From Allacma fusca (lineage: Eukaryota; Arthropoda; Collembola; Symphypleona; Sminthuridae), in the NCBI GenBank assembly GCA_947179485.1, contig OX359250.1, positions 15,358,539 to 15,422,538 of the forward strand: DNA of 64,000 nucleotides, in the 5' to 3' direction. Position numbers and translations under genes: made by a program. Positions 34,475 through 46,044 of the stretch are shown in pieces. Every line of letters starts with the position of its first letter. Positions within the stretch are counted from its first letter, which is position 1. The notes under the pieces were generated by a model. That model had not been told where the DNA came from. It made no database searches and was given only the letters and a program-made list of their open reading frames with translations.

Positions 34475-36514
34475 TTAAAATTCCGGTTGACCTTCCAGTT
34501 TTCTCTCCAGCTGTGTAAATCTCCTTAGAGCAATAGATTTGGAATGTCCCAATTGTACCTTATCACGAAGAGGTAAGTATACCACAAATCTACCCTGGGA
34601 AGTTCGGCGATACGTTTTTGCATAGTAACTTAAGCAATATCTCTCTTCATTCGTGAATATTGAATAGTTAGGTATCTCTTCTATCTCCCAGAATTTGCGT
34701 ACCGAATCATCCAAGCTAATAGTAACGTGGTTTGAGGTTACCGTTTGAGATCCAGCTTCGCCTGCCCGTCCGTACACAATCCAACCTAGCTTCGATTGTT
34801 GAGCGATAGGTAAATGTTCCGGTCCTCGGCAGCAATTTTCCATAACTATGTCAGCCACGACTTCTGCTCCGAGGAGGAGATCCACATTGGAAGGAACATT
34901 CAAATTAGGGTCGGCCAGTGTAAGCCCTTGAATGTGATCCCAACTGGAAATGTCAATTTGCTTAGAAGGCATTGTGCCTGTAACCTGGGGAAGCACAAGA
35001 GCAGTAATAATTAATTTAAAGTCATGATGAAAATGAGGAGTAATTACAATGGTCACTTTGTTTCTTGCAGTAGCTACTTCAGAGGACGTTAACCCAGAGA
35101 TTCCTATGTTAACTTTCTGTAATTTCACATTTAGCCTTTTAGCACACGCTGAGGTTATAAAGTTACCTTCACTCCCCGAATCTAAGAAAGCCCGACACTG
35201 AAGAAATTTCCCAAATGCATCACCCACATGTAATTGTACTGTAGCTAATAAAACCCTTGCTGTCGAATAGTGAGATGATAATGCTGAAATCTTGGTAATC
35301 GAGAGTGTATCCTTGTGAGCTTCATGAAGAGTGGTGTGGTGTTTCTTATTGCAAACTCTGCAGCCACCTGATTTGCAATTGTTAACTGTATGACCCATAG
35401 CTAAACAATTGTAACATAAAGACCGCTTTTTTACCAAGGCTCTTCTGTCTTCTGTTGACATTTTCTGAAATGTCTCGCATTTGAATGTTGAGTGATCCCC
35501 ATCGCAGCATGGACATTTCTTGGAGCCAGTAGCTGCATGATGAGATTTGGTCTTGGACCTGTCATCCGATCCCCGTGTGTTGTACTTATGTCCATGAGAT
35601 GAACTTCTGTCCTGAGTGATCATGATGGACCCCAAAGCGTGAGCCTGTTGCTCAATAAAGATGACCAGATCATCAAAAACCGGTACCTTCTTGTCTTTCA
35701 GGGAAAGTTCCCAGGACCGTCTTGTGTTGTCGTCTAGCTTCTGGATAATTAGGTATACGAGAATGTCTGACCATTCGTCGGGTCGACGTTGTAGGGCTTC
35801 CAAAGACCTAATGCATTCTCGGGTAACATCTACCAATTGACGCAATGATGAAGCAGATTCTGATTGAATCTTAGTTTGGTTGACTAACCTTTTGATGGTG
35901 TCGAAAACTAATTCTCTCTCGTTATGATAACGATCAATTAGGCGCTTCCAAGCGGGAGCATAATTTGCATCAATAACCTGAACCGATCCTAATACTCCCT
36001 GTGCGGCACCAGTTAAATTAGCTTTTAGGTATTGTAATTTTTGTGCAGGCTTAAGTGTAGGATGTGAGTCAATTGTTGCCTTGAAAAGGTCGTGAAATGT
36101 GAGCCATTCTTTAAGGTCCCCGGAAAAAGAAGGTAGTTCTATTGTGGGTAAGCGGACAGCAGATCCTGTACTTCCAGTTGAAGCAGCAGGTTGAGGTTGT
36201 GATGTCGGATTAGGGATTGGAGTGTTAGTATTGAGAGTGGCCATAGTGTTCAAAATTTTAGCTTTAATGTCACATACCTTGCCGATGACATCCTCATAGT
36301 ATGGTGTATGAGTGTCGTACTCTTTGTCATCCTTACATAGTATAGCCACTGCGTTCCAATTGTCCCCAAGTTCAGTCTCCAACCGATTGATTCTTTGTTG
36401 GTGTGTTTGCAGTGTACCAATGTCAGGAGTTGCTGTCGCATAGCCATCTGTTTCTTTCTTTAACATGGTAATTTGGGTCTTAATAACTTTCCTCTTGTTT
36501 TTGAGGTCGTCCAT
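34475..36514 (-). CDS. gag: BEL/Pao Gag with zinc knuckle and aspartic protease
   Basis: 679 codons from a true ATG 131 bp inside the 5' LTR. Residues about 130-290 are the DUF1759-type Gag region (PSFSGDLKEWLTFHDLF). A CX2CX4HX4C knuckle lies at 367-380 (CYNC...H...C), preceded by a Cys/His-rich CPCCDGDH. A DUF1758-type aspartic protease follows with LDSGS near 444-448. It would form the particle and cleave the polyprotein. The frame ends at a TAA (34475-34477), and a second in-frame TAA lies 30 bp downstream (34445-34447). Between them lie ten open codons in the same frame as Pol. The break therefore falls in a single gag-pol frame and not at a usual Gag/Pol border. Confidence 0.9.
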   Translation of the reverse strand: MDDLKNKRKVIKTQITMLKKETDGYATATPDIGTLQTHQQRINRLETELGDNWNAVAILCKDDKEYDTHTPYYEDVIGKVCDIKAKILNTMATLNTNTPIPNPTSQPQPAASTGSTGSAVRLPTIELPSFSGDLKEWLTFHDLFKATIDSHPTLKPAQKLQYLKANLTGAAQGVLGSVQVIDANYAPAWKRLIDRYHNERELVFDTIKRLVNQTKIQSESASSLRQLVDVTRECIRSLEALQRRPDEWSDILVYLIIQKLDDNTRRSWELSLKDKKVPVFDDLVIFIEQQAHALGSIMITQDRSSSHGHKYNTRGSDDRSKTKSHHAATGSKKCPCCDGDHSTFKCETFQKMSTEDRRALVKKRSLCYNCLAMGHTVNNCKSGGCRVCNKKHHTTLHEAHKDTLSITKISALSSHYSTARVLLATVQLHVGDAFGKFLQCRAFLDSGSEGNFITSACAKRLNVKLQKVNIGISGLTSSEVATARNKVTIVITPHFHHDFKLIITALVLPQVTGTMPSKQIDISSWDHIQGLTLADPNLNVPSNVDLLLGAEVVADIVMENCCRGPEHLPIAQQSKLGWIVYGRAGEAGSQTVTSNHVTISLDDSVRKFWEIEEIPNYSIFTNEERYCLSYYAKTYRRTSQGRFVVYLPLRDKVQLGHSKSIALRRFTQLERKLEGQPEF

Positions 36515-36625
36515 CGTGAAGAATAGTCACACCGTTAAATGTTGCAAATCAACCTCCAGCACTTCACTTTTCAGAAACTTTCACTGTGGAAGTTGTCGAT
36601 GAAAACTTGACTGTTGGATCTTGAT

Positions 36626-36642
36626 CTGGCTCAGAAGGACCA
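36626..36642 (-). other. Primer-binding site of the BEL/Pao element
   Basis: Three bases inside the 5' LTR the element sense reads TGGTCCTTCTGAGCCAG. The complement ends in CCA, as the 3' end of a tRNA does. I cannot name the tRNA. Confidence 0.65.
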
Positions 36643-36645
36643 AAA

Positions 36646-37380
36646 TGAATGATGCTAACTTCAAATGGATGAAATCAAGCCCGAAGAGGAAATGTTTATA
36701 TTAAATGAGAGTGATGTAATTGATTTTGGAGAAAAGTTGACGTTTTATTTAAATTAACTTTAATTGAGAAGAAAGATTTTAGGCACTTAAATGATCCTGA
36801 TACTGCACTCAAAATAAAGGAAGGCAAAAATTGGGTTTGGAATAAAGTTGAAGAGTTGTACTCTCAGAGGTGTCCAAATTACGCTTGCTGTCACTGTCTG
36901 AAACACCCTCACTGTTGGCGTTGATCTGTCCTTTTTTTAGACCCAGAGAATAAACCTGGAACATGGTTCAGTAGAGAATTGCTACTTCATCAGAAATCGA
37001 GTTTGTTGGTTCATGAGAGGTCAGTCAGTCAATTCACAACATTTGAATTGGTTAATTATAATTAGCATTAAGGAAGACAGTAGGTCCACTGGACAGGCTT
37101 GAAACTACACCATTAGAAATAACGTAGGATTCAGGATGGTAGAATCAGGAATTAGGTATGAATAGGGAAATTGAGGATTCGAGTGAAGTGAAAAACTTTA
37201 ACAAAGTACCCATTATTTTGACTATCGTTACAAAGTATGAATACTTAATGGTTGTCAGAGAAGAGTTTAAAAATAAGTTCTGGTCTATGTGAAGTCTCGC
37301 TACCGCAAAAAAGCACTGACTGTACACAATGTCAAATACAATTATATACATATCTAGTCAAAGTAAGCTTAAACTTAACA
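36646..37380 (-). repeat. 5' LTR of the BEL/Pao element
   Basis: 735 bp, matching the 3' LTR. It carries the promoter described at 37314-37348. Confidence 0.95.
37314..37348 (-). promoter_or_regulatory. Candidate core promoter in the 5' LTR
   Basis: In element sense TATATAA (37348-37342) is followed about 30 bp later by TCAGTG (37319-37314), an arthropod-style initiator at normal TATA spacing. The same pair sits in the 3' LTR at 31243-31277. Confidence 0.5.
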
Positions 37381-37574
37381 GAGCCTTAATTATTAATTAA
37401 AACCTCATTAATTCCCTTGCAACAGCATGGGCAACATTTTTTATGCACAACCGGCCATTGACAAAAATACTGACCAACATTTTAGAAATTAAGGAAACAT
37501 TTTGGCCAACTAGCTTACATTTGAAATAAAAATATTTGAGAATAATTTTAAACGCCAATTTTTGATAAACCAAA
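37381..37574 (+). repeat. Diverged complex repeat spacer
   Basis: Background sequence between the LTR element and the next insertion. It includes GAGCCTTAATT, the continuation of the LTR target, and TTTTGGCCAACTAGCTTACA phrases shared with 21.99 and 61.31 kb. Confidence 0.45.
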
Positions 37575-37582
37575 TTCCTGAC

Positions 37583-38774
37583 CAGTGGTCGTCACGGGAA
37601 CGGGTAAAACCCGGGTACATGGGAACGGGAACGAGTACAGGAACGGGTACGGGAACAAATATTTTGTTCCCAGCCAGTTTGGGTACGGGAACGGGAACAC
37701 ACTCAAGTGGACCCAATCACCGGGAACAGGAAGAGGAGTGGGAACAGGAACAGAGATTTTCAATTTGTTCCCGTTCCCATCGGGAACGGGTACGGTCTAC
37801 GCATGATCCCGTTCCCATACCTATTGTTCCCGGGCTCGAGTGGGTACTTTTACCATCTTCTAGGAACACACTCAAAATTGATCTTGGAAGACTTAATAGT
37901 ACTTATGTAAACAATTCAATTTGTATATTCCATTGTATTCTTTTGTTCCTGCAATTTCTACACACATATCCTTGCCTTAAAGATAATGATGTTAGAACTC
38001 CTTTTTCAGTACAACTGAGGTATTTTCTAGAATAATTCTATAAATTTAAAATAATGAATATTGAAATAATTATTATTAGTTTATTCTTTTTTTTTGTAAG
38101 TTTTACTGTTAATGTTATTTCAAATAAGACTAACAAAGGGAAACTAATCCGTGCTGGCATATATTTTTCAGATATTGTGTGTATGCAGAAAATTATCTAT
38201 GGGCCAACAATGATCTTAAATATTAAGTACCGTTTTGAAATCCTCGTCAACATTCAATTTTTATTGTTGGAGAAGCAACATCACTGCTCCATTCGTTGTT
38301 GCATCCTTTCCCAGTATGGCATTTTAAAGTGTTGATATTCGTTCTACTCGGTATATAATCTCTGAAGATTTAAACAATTAGTTATTACGCTATTGTTTGC
38401 TATAGAGGTGCGTTTAACCGCCCTGCACATTGTATGTTTATAACTGCAAAAGGAATGGTTTGGTAGTTAAAAAAATTTTAATGATAATTTTTACCACATT
38501 TTGTAAGTACAGCACGACCTGGACCCGGGAACGGGACCGGGAACACTAGCTGTGGGAACGGGTACGGGTCCAGAACATTTTAAATTTCTGGGTACGGGAA
38601 CAGGAACAGGTCCGGGAAAGAATTTTTATTAAATTCATGGGAACGGGTACCTAAAATACTGTTCCCACTATCACGGGAACGGGTCCGGGTACGGGAACAC
38701 TTAAGGGGAGTACCCATTCAGTGGGAACACGAACGGGAACGGGAACAAACTTTTTGTACCCATGACGACCACTG
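37583..38774. mobile_element. GGGAACGGGTAC-arm hAT-like fold-back element
   Basis: Perfect 12-bp ends CAGTGGTCGTCA and TGACGACCACTG are flanked by the exact duplication TTCCTGAC (37575-37582 and 38775-38782). The left arm is GGGAACGGGAACGGGTAC and switches to GTTCCCGTTCCC. The right arm (38520-38770) repeats the same words. The centre is AT-rich. An empty site is visible near 61,411 (AAATCCTGACTAATAAAAAA). Confidence 0.93.
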
Positions 38775-38782
38775 TTCCTGAC

Positions 38783-40019
38783 TAATAAAAAATGAAAGTA
38801 TCAGTAAGTACAATAACTTCTGGGGAAATGTCAGAAGATTGAAAAAAAATACTGTGACCAAATTGTGATAAAACTGTAGTTCGGTTTTAACCTTTTTCTG
38901 GATAAATAGTGGTTACTATTTACGGTATGTCTAAACCATTGACTGCAACGATTTCATGTGCTACTCGTTTGAAAGTACGCAAAATGGTTTACAAATGAGC
39001 GTCAAATGTTTCTTTTATTTTAAAATCTCATTAAAGGTTCAGAACCATTTAAAATTTCAGTGTACTCATACAACTCCTGACAAAACTAATTCGCCAAACA
39101 CTCAATTCTGTCGACATAAAAATAGGAAAAAACTCCAGAAATTAAAAAAACAATTTGCCAACTGATCGGGAATTAAGTTGCACTAAATGGCCAATACTTA
39201 ACTACACCATTGGTCATCCACATAGGACGACAAAAGAATCTCAACTATCCGGAGACCCCTGATTTTTTAGAAAATTTTACGAACCAGAATGTCGAATGTT
39301 TTGTCATCTATAACGCCTGAATGCATTCTAGTGTTTAACTCCATTTATAGGCAGAGCCAACCTTGAAATTGCAATATTCTGATGTTTCGCAATAACTTCT
39401 AACGTTCAAGTACAATTTCAATAAAACCGGCATCAGCCGATTCAGCGGGTTATCTTGTAGTGGTAACGAAACATAAATCTCATGGGTTCCCGCTCTGGGG
39501 AAAATTCATCGATACGGCCTCAATAATAATCTTCAAATGTGGAGAATAGATGTTAATTTATAACCTCTAAAACTCCCCTCAGATTTCAATTGAACCAGTA
39601 CCAGTCGATTACGAGGTTCGAGGTGGTAACCACCAATAAACCTCAATATTCACCCTCTGGAAAATATTTAGTGCTCTTGTTTTCACTACAATTTTGTGAT
39701 AAAGGGGTAAACTCTTATACTGCGCAATGTCAATTTTGAGGGAAACTCCGATACAGCACACGTTAATTCTAAGGTAAACTTCTGTACATATGTATGTATA
39801 TATATGTTAATTTTCAGGCATTGAACAGAAAAAACAAAATGCCCCCAAAATTTTGGAATTTACAAAATTGAGTTACTAATTTCCTTTTATTTAATAAATA
39901 TTTTGCCATAAAATAAAATACCAGCCTCAAATACACACTGTGATTTTGCAAAATTTTGCTTTTTGTATACTTGTCGTAACTGAACAGCAATTCACTTACA
40001 CTTATACTTAAGCAATTTA
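38783..40019 (+). repeat. Diverged complex repeat leading into a V module
   Basis: It carries TAACTACACCATTGGTCATC (as at 11,210), the 33-bp TGCGCAATGTCAATTTTG series at about 39,700-39,820, and the start of a V module (CTTAAGCAATTTAC) cut by the next insertion. No gene. Confidence 0.5.
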
Positions 40020-40027
40020 CCTACAAT

Positions 40028-40870
40028 TATAGCTCCTTATCGAGTTCGAGTATACCGGCGAGTATCGAGTACGAGTACGAGTTCGAGTCGAGTACGGTCA
40101 AATTTTTGTGAATACTCGATACTTGAAATGGGTTTCGAGTACGGGTAACGATTTTTCACATACTTACGAGTACGAGTATCAAACGAGTACGAGTCCAATA
40201 AAAATACTCATAAGGGTTATCGAGTTCAAGTTCGAGTACCACATGCTCAATATACGAGTACGCGTACACGTGCACACAAGTGTTGCAAACTTTTGAATTT
40301 CCAGTAAAGCGACGAAGTCGCTAATATGAAATTGTCACAAAAAATCGTTGTATCCACCAGTCACGACTCTCTCAGGTTTCAAAGTATAATCTCTCTCCAT
40401 TTAGTACATTACTATTGAAGTTAAAACAATTAGTTAATTCTAATGGCTGAAAATATTAACACAAACTCTTCGACAAGCGTAGTTGAAGTGATTGCAAATT
40501 TACAGAGACACTTTACCAACTGCATGTTCAATTTAAAATTTTGGGGGAATTATTTGTGAGAAATGAAATGAATCTAAAAACAATCACTGTTCAATTGTGG
40601 TCTTGTTATTATTAAATACTCGAGTATGAAGACTCGAGTCACGGCACGAGTACGAGTACGGGATTTCGGTATTTACAGTTCCGTACTCGCGAGTATGAAA
40701 CAAGTTCGGGTTCTGAACTGGAACTCTGTCGCTTATTTTAAGTATTTTCCTGAGTACTCGTATATGTGGCGAGTACGAGTACTTTGGATTGGAGTCCATA
40801 CTCGATGCTTCGATTTCGAGTACGAGTTCGAGTACGGTTCCGCAAGGTAATCACTCAATAAGGAGCTATA
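40028..40870. mobile_element. GAGTAC-arm hAT-like fold-back element, copy 2 (longest)
   Basis: The ends are TATAGCTCCTTAT and ATAAGGAGCTATA, flanked by the exact duplication CCTACAAT (40020-40027 and 40871-40878). Removing the element restores the V-module phrase GCAATTTACCTACAATGGAG, seen intact near 11,445, so the insertion is confirmed by internal empty sites. The arms agree closely with copy 1. The 260-bp centre (40,325-40,585) is mostly absent from copy 1. Confidence 0.93.
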
Positions 40871-40878
40871 CCTACAAT

Positions 40879-42612
40879 GGAGCCGTGAGCAACGTACTGG
40901 AGCTAAAGCCAAAATATTTGCAGATATTTTTCAAAATGGAAATTCCAGGAATTGACAAAGAATATTTTGGCTGATTCTCTACAAACTTTAAAAACGTTCC
41001 CCTCGGAAATTCCAATACTTTTTGACCTTCCATGTAGACATTTCCGCGTTTTCAGATATTTAAAAATAAAATACGGAATTCTTTGTTAAGGATAAACAAC
41101 TCAAGTGATTTTCTGACTAAATCTTAAATTGTATTGACCAAAAGGCAAAAAAATAATTTCCACACTTCCTAGAAACTGATTAAAATACGTGAAAACGGTA
41201 ATAAATTACAGGTTAAAACGTTTGAGAACATGTTTATGTAGACGTCCGTTCCAAATTGTAATTATTATATTTTGGGGAGATATTTGAATGACATTTACGG
41301 TGAGAATGCGAGGAGAAGACAAGGAGTAAAATTCGAGAATGAGGAGAGCAACTGAAGAAAAAGTGGAGGAGACAAATATTTCTGATGACCTAGTGATGGA
41401 AAACAGGGCCATGATAAAAATATTTGAAAGCACTGGGATTTACGAACATTTCATGGGAAATCATTTTTACCAAATCTAAGCGGTCCGACTCAAATATTGG
41501 GGCTACAACATCCAATAATGTGAGAAAAGTTATGAATTATTTCTATACGTCATCAGGTACGAAAGGATTTCCTCGAAATTAAAGGAACGTAGTCAACCAA
41601 CTTGCCCAATTATTTAGTTATAGTTTTGGCCAACAAGCCACCATTGACAGGTGACTTTGATTACGAGACACAATTTAGATATTTTAATGTGTTATGGGCG
41701 AGTTATTCATGACATGAATAAATTAAATCAAATTAAATTAACAAGTGACTTCGAAAAAAATACGTCTACAATTTCTAACAACACACTTTTGGTGAAATTC
41801 CAAGCAATTGAAAATCAACCAACTTATATATTCAAACTAAATAATTTCTCGACAAAATTTCATCAATTAATCATCTGAGACTTGGCTCTCCCACATTCGA
41901 GCAATCTTCATTGGTGTTTCTAATTTCCAAAAACTACATTTTGGGAGCGATTGTGAAATTTATAGAATTAATTAATAACTATCGACTGAGATACTGAAGC
42001 ACGATCCCTCATACCTTGCTGTACAAGTTAAAATAATTTGAGAGCTATAGAGATAATTTATAAAATTTTGAGAGCGTAATCGAAATTTCTTTCGGTCACA
42101 ATTTAAATTTAAATTTGTCGAATTTTCCGATTTAACTAGGACTAAAACCTACAGCCACAAACGGCCGAAGTGAATTATTCCGTGTGTAACGTCAGACAGA
42201 GGTTGTATTCTATTAAAGGATAAGTCGGTGTAGTAAAAATTGGAAATAAAACTCGGTACTTTTGAAGGAACGAGTATTCAAAAGTCATTAATGTAACAGG
42301 AACTGACGTGTACATCCCAATTATTCATATGTACATATGTGTTCGTATTATATACAATGTGGGACACTCCGCATGTAACCTTTTGGATCTCAAAACTCCT
42401 GAACTAAGAAGGTTCCAAAAACGTTTTTTCCAGATTTGTGAATTTACCATCGCATCGCCTTCTTACTAAGATTCAAAGACATTGAAATAGAGAAAGTCAA
42501 TTAAGGAAACAATTATTTTTCCCATGTTATAATTATATACACGATTATATACATCATTCGGTATTTGATCCAATAAAATCTTTCGCAGGGAAAAACGACC
42601 CTTCCGGCCACA
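40879..42612 (+). repeat. Diverged complex repeat: rest of V, then S and T modules
   Basis: The V module resumes with GGAGCCGTGAGCAACGTACT. The S module at about 41,290-41,590 reads EEKVEETNISDDLVMENRAM in the + frame and continues KIFESTGIYEHFMGNHF to a stop. The T module runs from about 41,880 to 42,480, ending with the ATCCCAATTATTCATATGTA empty site and the GTGGGACACTCCGCATGTAACC phrase. No intact gene. Confidence 0.55.
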
Positions 42613-42620
42613 ACTCTTAC

Positions 42621-43625
42621 TAGGGAATGTCGATTGAAAATGCCCTCGTATATATGCCCGCCAAGCTGAATATGCCCAAAATGCCCGCCAACGTGCCATA
42701 TTTTTGGGCACGTTGGCACATTGGGAAAATGCCCTAAATTGGGCATTTTCGACAGGGCATATTCGGCATTTTGGGCATTTTCAGTAGGGAATATTTATTA
42801 TTTTTTGTAGACAAAACTCAGCAATATAGTCAAGTCAAAAAAGCCACTATTCACTATTAAAATGAAATATTCTAAAGAAGGCCTACATGTCAATTTTGCT
42901 CATATATTTTATTTCAAAGTATACTTCATGTGTATCATACAATCGCCTTATATTGAATTGCAGAATGCAATACTGTTGCATTTTGTATAACGTTAATCAG
43001 AATGCTCTAGTTCTTCTCGCGTGTACGGTTCTTCAATGATAAATGCGTCCTCAAAAAAATCCTCCCCATCAGAACTTTTATTTGTGTAACTTTCAACCTC
43101 TGCAGCCGTTGCTCAGCCTTCGGCTGAAATAATATCGGCATAAATAAAATTTCTCATATCAACTTTTTCTAACAAGTGCTTCGAGGTTGCAGAGTTTATT
43201 GCATTCCAAAATGTGAGTTATGTTTGACTACTAAATTAAAAATAATTCGGGAACAATTTCAATGTTGAACTGTGAAACCACCCGTCAATTAGCAACAATG
43301 CAATGGTTAGAAGTTTCAAAACTTTTACAATTGTCTACTGACCAGATTTATTTACCTGTATGTTAAAACGGCGAGTAATCGTTTTTAGTTATAACAATGT
43401 GTGCTGGGCAGTTTAACGTCTGGAAAAGGTAATCGGCCGGAAAATTGGAGTTGAATATGCCCAAAATGCCAAATATGCCCAGGAATGAAAATGCCCAAAA
43501 TGCCCGTGCCGAATGTGCCCAAAATCTACGTATTTGCCCAAAGTTGAAAATGCCCAAAATGCCCTGGCATTTTGGGCAGGCATGATGCCCAATATGCCAT
43601 GGCATTTTCAAATCGACAATCCCTA
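42621..43625. mobile_element. GGGCATTTT-arm hAT-like fold-back element
   Basis: The ends TAGGGAATGTCGATTGAAAA and the complement TAGGGATTGTCGATTTGAAA are flanked by the exact duplication ACTCTTAC (42613-42620 and 43626-43633). The arms repeat TGCCCAAAATGCCC and GGGCATTTTGGGCAT. The empty-site form is near 28,820 (CCACAACTCTGTTACCC). Confidence 0.93.
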
Positions 43626-43633
43626 ACTCTTAC

Positions 43634-44035
43634 ACAGAAGTGGTTCCGGAAAAGAACTGGAAGAACGAATAAAAACTTGTAGCAAGATGACTTCGGGCTG
43701 TGCAAGTGGTTCTGTCTCTAATCAAGTCATGTCATTGCTTTGGTGGCGTCAATTAAACTTATCGAACGTAGCACTGAATTACGTAATCTTTAATAGGAAC
43801 GATCAACAGCTGTACAAATTGCTCCAGATGAAAAAGTAAACGGAGACTTGGACGATCCAAGGTAAATAAATATTACGAGGAAAAACTGAAAGGGAACTTA
43901 ATTTTTTGGGACACTTCTAAAACGCCCATGGGTTCTAATCACACATGGCACCAGCAAGCTTCACGACGTACACTTCATAATGTGGCATAGTCCTATGAGC
44001 TCCGTTTGCCCTAAATTTAACTATTTAATTACATA
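43634..44035 (+). repeat. Diverged complex repeat: second half of G module
   Basis: It begins CAGAAGTGGTTCCGG, carries TTATCGAACGTAGCACTGAATT (as near 28,970), then the later half of the G module from GGAACGATCAACAGCTG to TGAGCTCCGTTTGCCCTAAA. It ends at the target site TATCTGTA. Confidence 0.55.
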
Positions 44036-44099
44036 TATCTGTATAGTGCGCCCACTGTTTCAGTTCGTTTCAGAAAATTTGTTTCGTTTCAGTTTGGAC

Positions 44100-45022
44100 T
44101 ACAGCTCCTCACGAGTAAGAGTAGATACTCGAGTTTCGAGTTCGAGTACGAGTACGGGTCGAGTACGGTATCAACTTAAATTGGTACTTGTACTCGTCGG
44201 TCCAGTATCCGTTTTCGTACTCGTCGGTCCAGTATCCGTTTTCGTACTCGAACTTGAGTATATTTCTAACGAGTATCAGAGCGAGTACGAGTACGTTCAA
44301 AGTACTTGAACCAAAGTACGAGTTCGGGACATAAATTCAAAAGTACTTGAACCCGTACTTGGATTTACATTTGATACTCGAGTAATTTCCTCCAGCACAA
44401 AGTCCACATCCATATTTCCTTGATTACAAAAAAAAGTTGTTGTTATTCCGAAGCAAAAAAGGAAAAGCGGTTAAATTCAAAATTACTCCGAATAGCATGA
44501 AACGTTACACCTACAGCGTAAGTTACAGTATTATTTACTGTATTGTTACACCTCTGCATTGAGTACTACTGTAGTTACTAATTGTAAGTATTTACCTATC
44601 GCCGTAAAATATAATGGAACAGGAGAATAGGGCAGAATTAATGAAGGTTAGAATGACATTGACCTGACTGAAGAGAATCCAGTCGATTTGACTGGCAGAA
44701 TCAAATCTTGATCTATTGTTCATCGGCATTTTAATCTCGTTGGAGAAAATTTTCATTGCAAACACTGTTCGTAAGTTGCAGTTACAAATTCTTCTTAGTT
44801 GAATCTACTATTTGTTTTCTGTCTATATCTGTTTAACAAAAAAAACATCTAAAAAATTTCTTTTCGGTGTACTTGATACTCGAGTACGGTTCGAGTACGA
44901 GTTCAAGTACGGGTCGGTCGGTATATACGTTTTATACTCGTAAGTAATTTGACCCGACAATTCGAGTACGGTTCCAAGTACGAGTACGGTATGGATAACT
45001 ACTCGACCCGTAAGGAGCTATA
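44100..45022. mobile_element. GAGTAC-arm hAT-like fold-back element, copy 3 (diverged subfamily)
   Basis: The ends TACAGCTCCTCACGAG and TAAGGAGCTATA are flanked by the exact duplication GTTTGGAC (44092-44099 and 45023-45030). The left arm matches the fragment at 58738-58912 much better than copies 1 and 2. A 33-bp stretch (TACTCGTCGGTCCAGTATCC...) is repeated directly in the left arm. Confidence 0.9.
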
Positions 45023-45030
45023 GTTTGGAC

Positions 45031-45430
45031 GCTGAAATGAACCGAATTTATGGTTTCGTTTCAGTTCACAAAACAGTGTTTCAGTTGGTTTCAGTTTGCT
45101 CGGTGAACTGAAATGAAACGCAAAACGATCGTTTCAGGCGCGAAAATTTAAAATGCTTGACATTAAATACTTTATGACCCGGTATTTCCTGCCTAGGTTT
45201 ACTATGACGTCAGGCATACTTCTAAATGTAAATCTAGCCTTGGGTGGCTCGTGTAACTCCAATCATTTTCCATGTTCAAAGCAGGATCCAACATGACCCA
45301 CAAAGTATGTCGTTAACCCCGTGGTGGTAAGTTAAGTTATAATTTTCACTTCCAAAACTTCAACATTCAAGACGTAATGAAATTACACCTAGTGATTTTA
45401 CGTAAATTATACAGATTTAGATATATTATA
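45031..45430. other. Interior of the GTTTCAG element
   Basis: GTTTCAGTTCACAAAACAG-type arm sequence to about 45,140, then AT-rich non-coding DNA. No gene. Confidence 0.5.
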
Positions 45431-45448
45431 TCACTAAATATTAATTAG

Positions 45449-46044
45449 ATAGATAGATAGATAGATTTATTAAAGGTCGATTTGGCCTTAGCCCTTACAA
45501 CCCGCTTATTATCGCATTAATTACAAAAAATCGAATAGTTTTAATTAGAGTAAATGAATTGTGAATTGTTTAAGGTAATAGAATAAATTGAAAAACATTA
45601 CTAAGTGTTGTGGTGTAGGTGAAAAAGGTTCCCTGCTATAACAAGGGCCGTCAAAAACCTACACGTCTTTCTCCATTACACTTCATTATTGTACTACTTA
45701 TTCATCAAGTACCAGATAAGACATTGTTGATAATTATTTATAGATTACGGGTATATCAGATGTATTAGCTGCGAGAGAATATACAAGTACATTAAATTGG
45801 TTTACAAATATATTAGTGCCTCCAGGTCGTGAGTTACTGTTATACGTGTTTCAGCCCGCCAACAGCCCCAGCCTTACGACATCCCTGCTTATTTGTCTGG
45901 TACCCGCCCATGAGGTTGGTACCATTTGTCGAAGGCTATTGATGGGCTGCTACCCGTACACTTCCTTTCGGCTTACATGTTTTGTACCAATCTCATGGGT
46001 GGGTGCAACTGTACTTCGAAAGTGTTTCTAATACCTTCCCAGCT
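45449..46044 (-). other. LINE 3' UTR with GATA tail
   Basis: Non-coding, about 600 bp. Two similar GGTACC...CATGAGG and GTACC...CATGGG blocks (45,899-46,000) form an imperfect inverted pair. It ends in four to five GATA units. Confidence 0.6.

Larger units (their letters stand above)
30575..37380 (-). mobile_element. BEL/Pao LTR retrotransposon, full length, recently inserted
   Basis: Two direct 735-bp LTRs (30575-31309 and 36646-37380) with TG...CA ends flank internal DNA coding on the minus strand for Gag, protease, reverse transcriptase, RNase H and integrase in BEL/Pao order. The host target is duplicated as GAGC (30571-30574 and 37381-37384). I see no difference between the two LTRs, so insertion is recent. 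Two in-frame stops interrupt the polyprotein (see the gene entries), so this copy probably cannot make a full Pol by ordinary translation. Confidence 0.95.
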
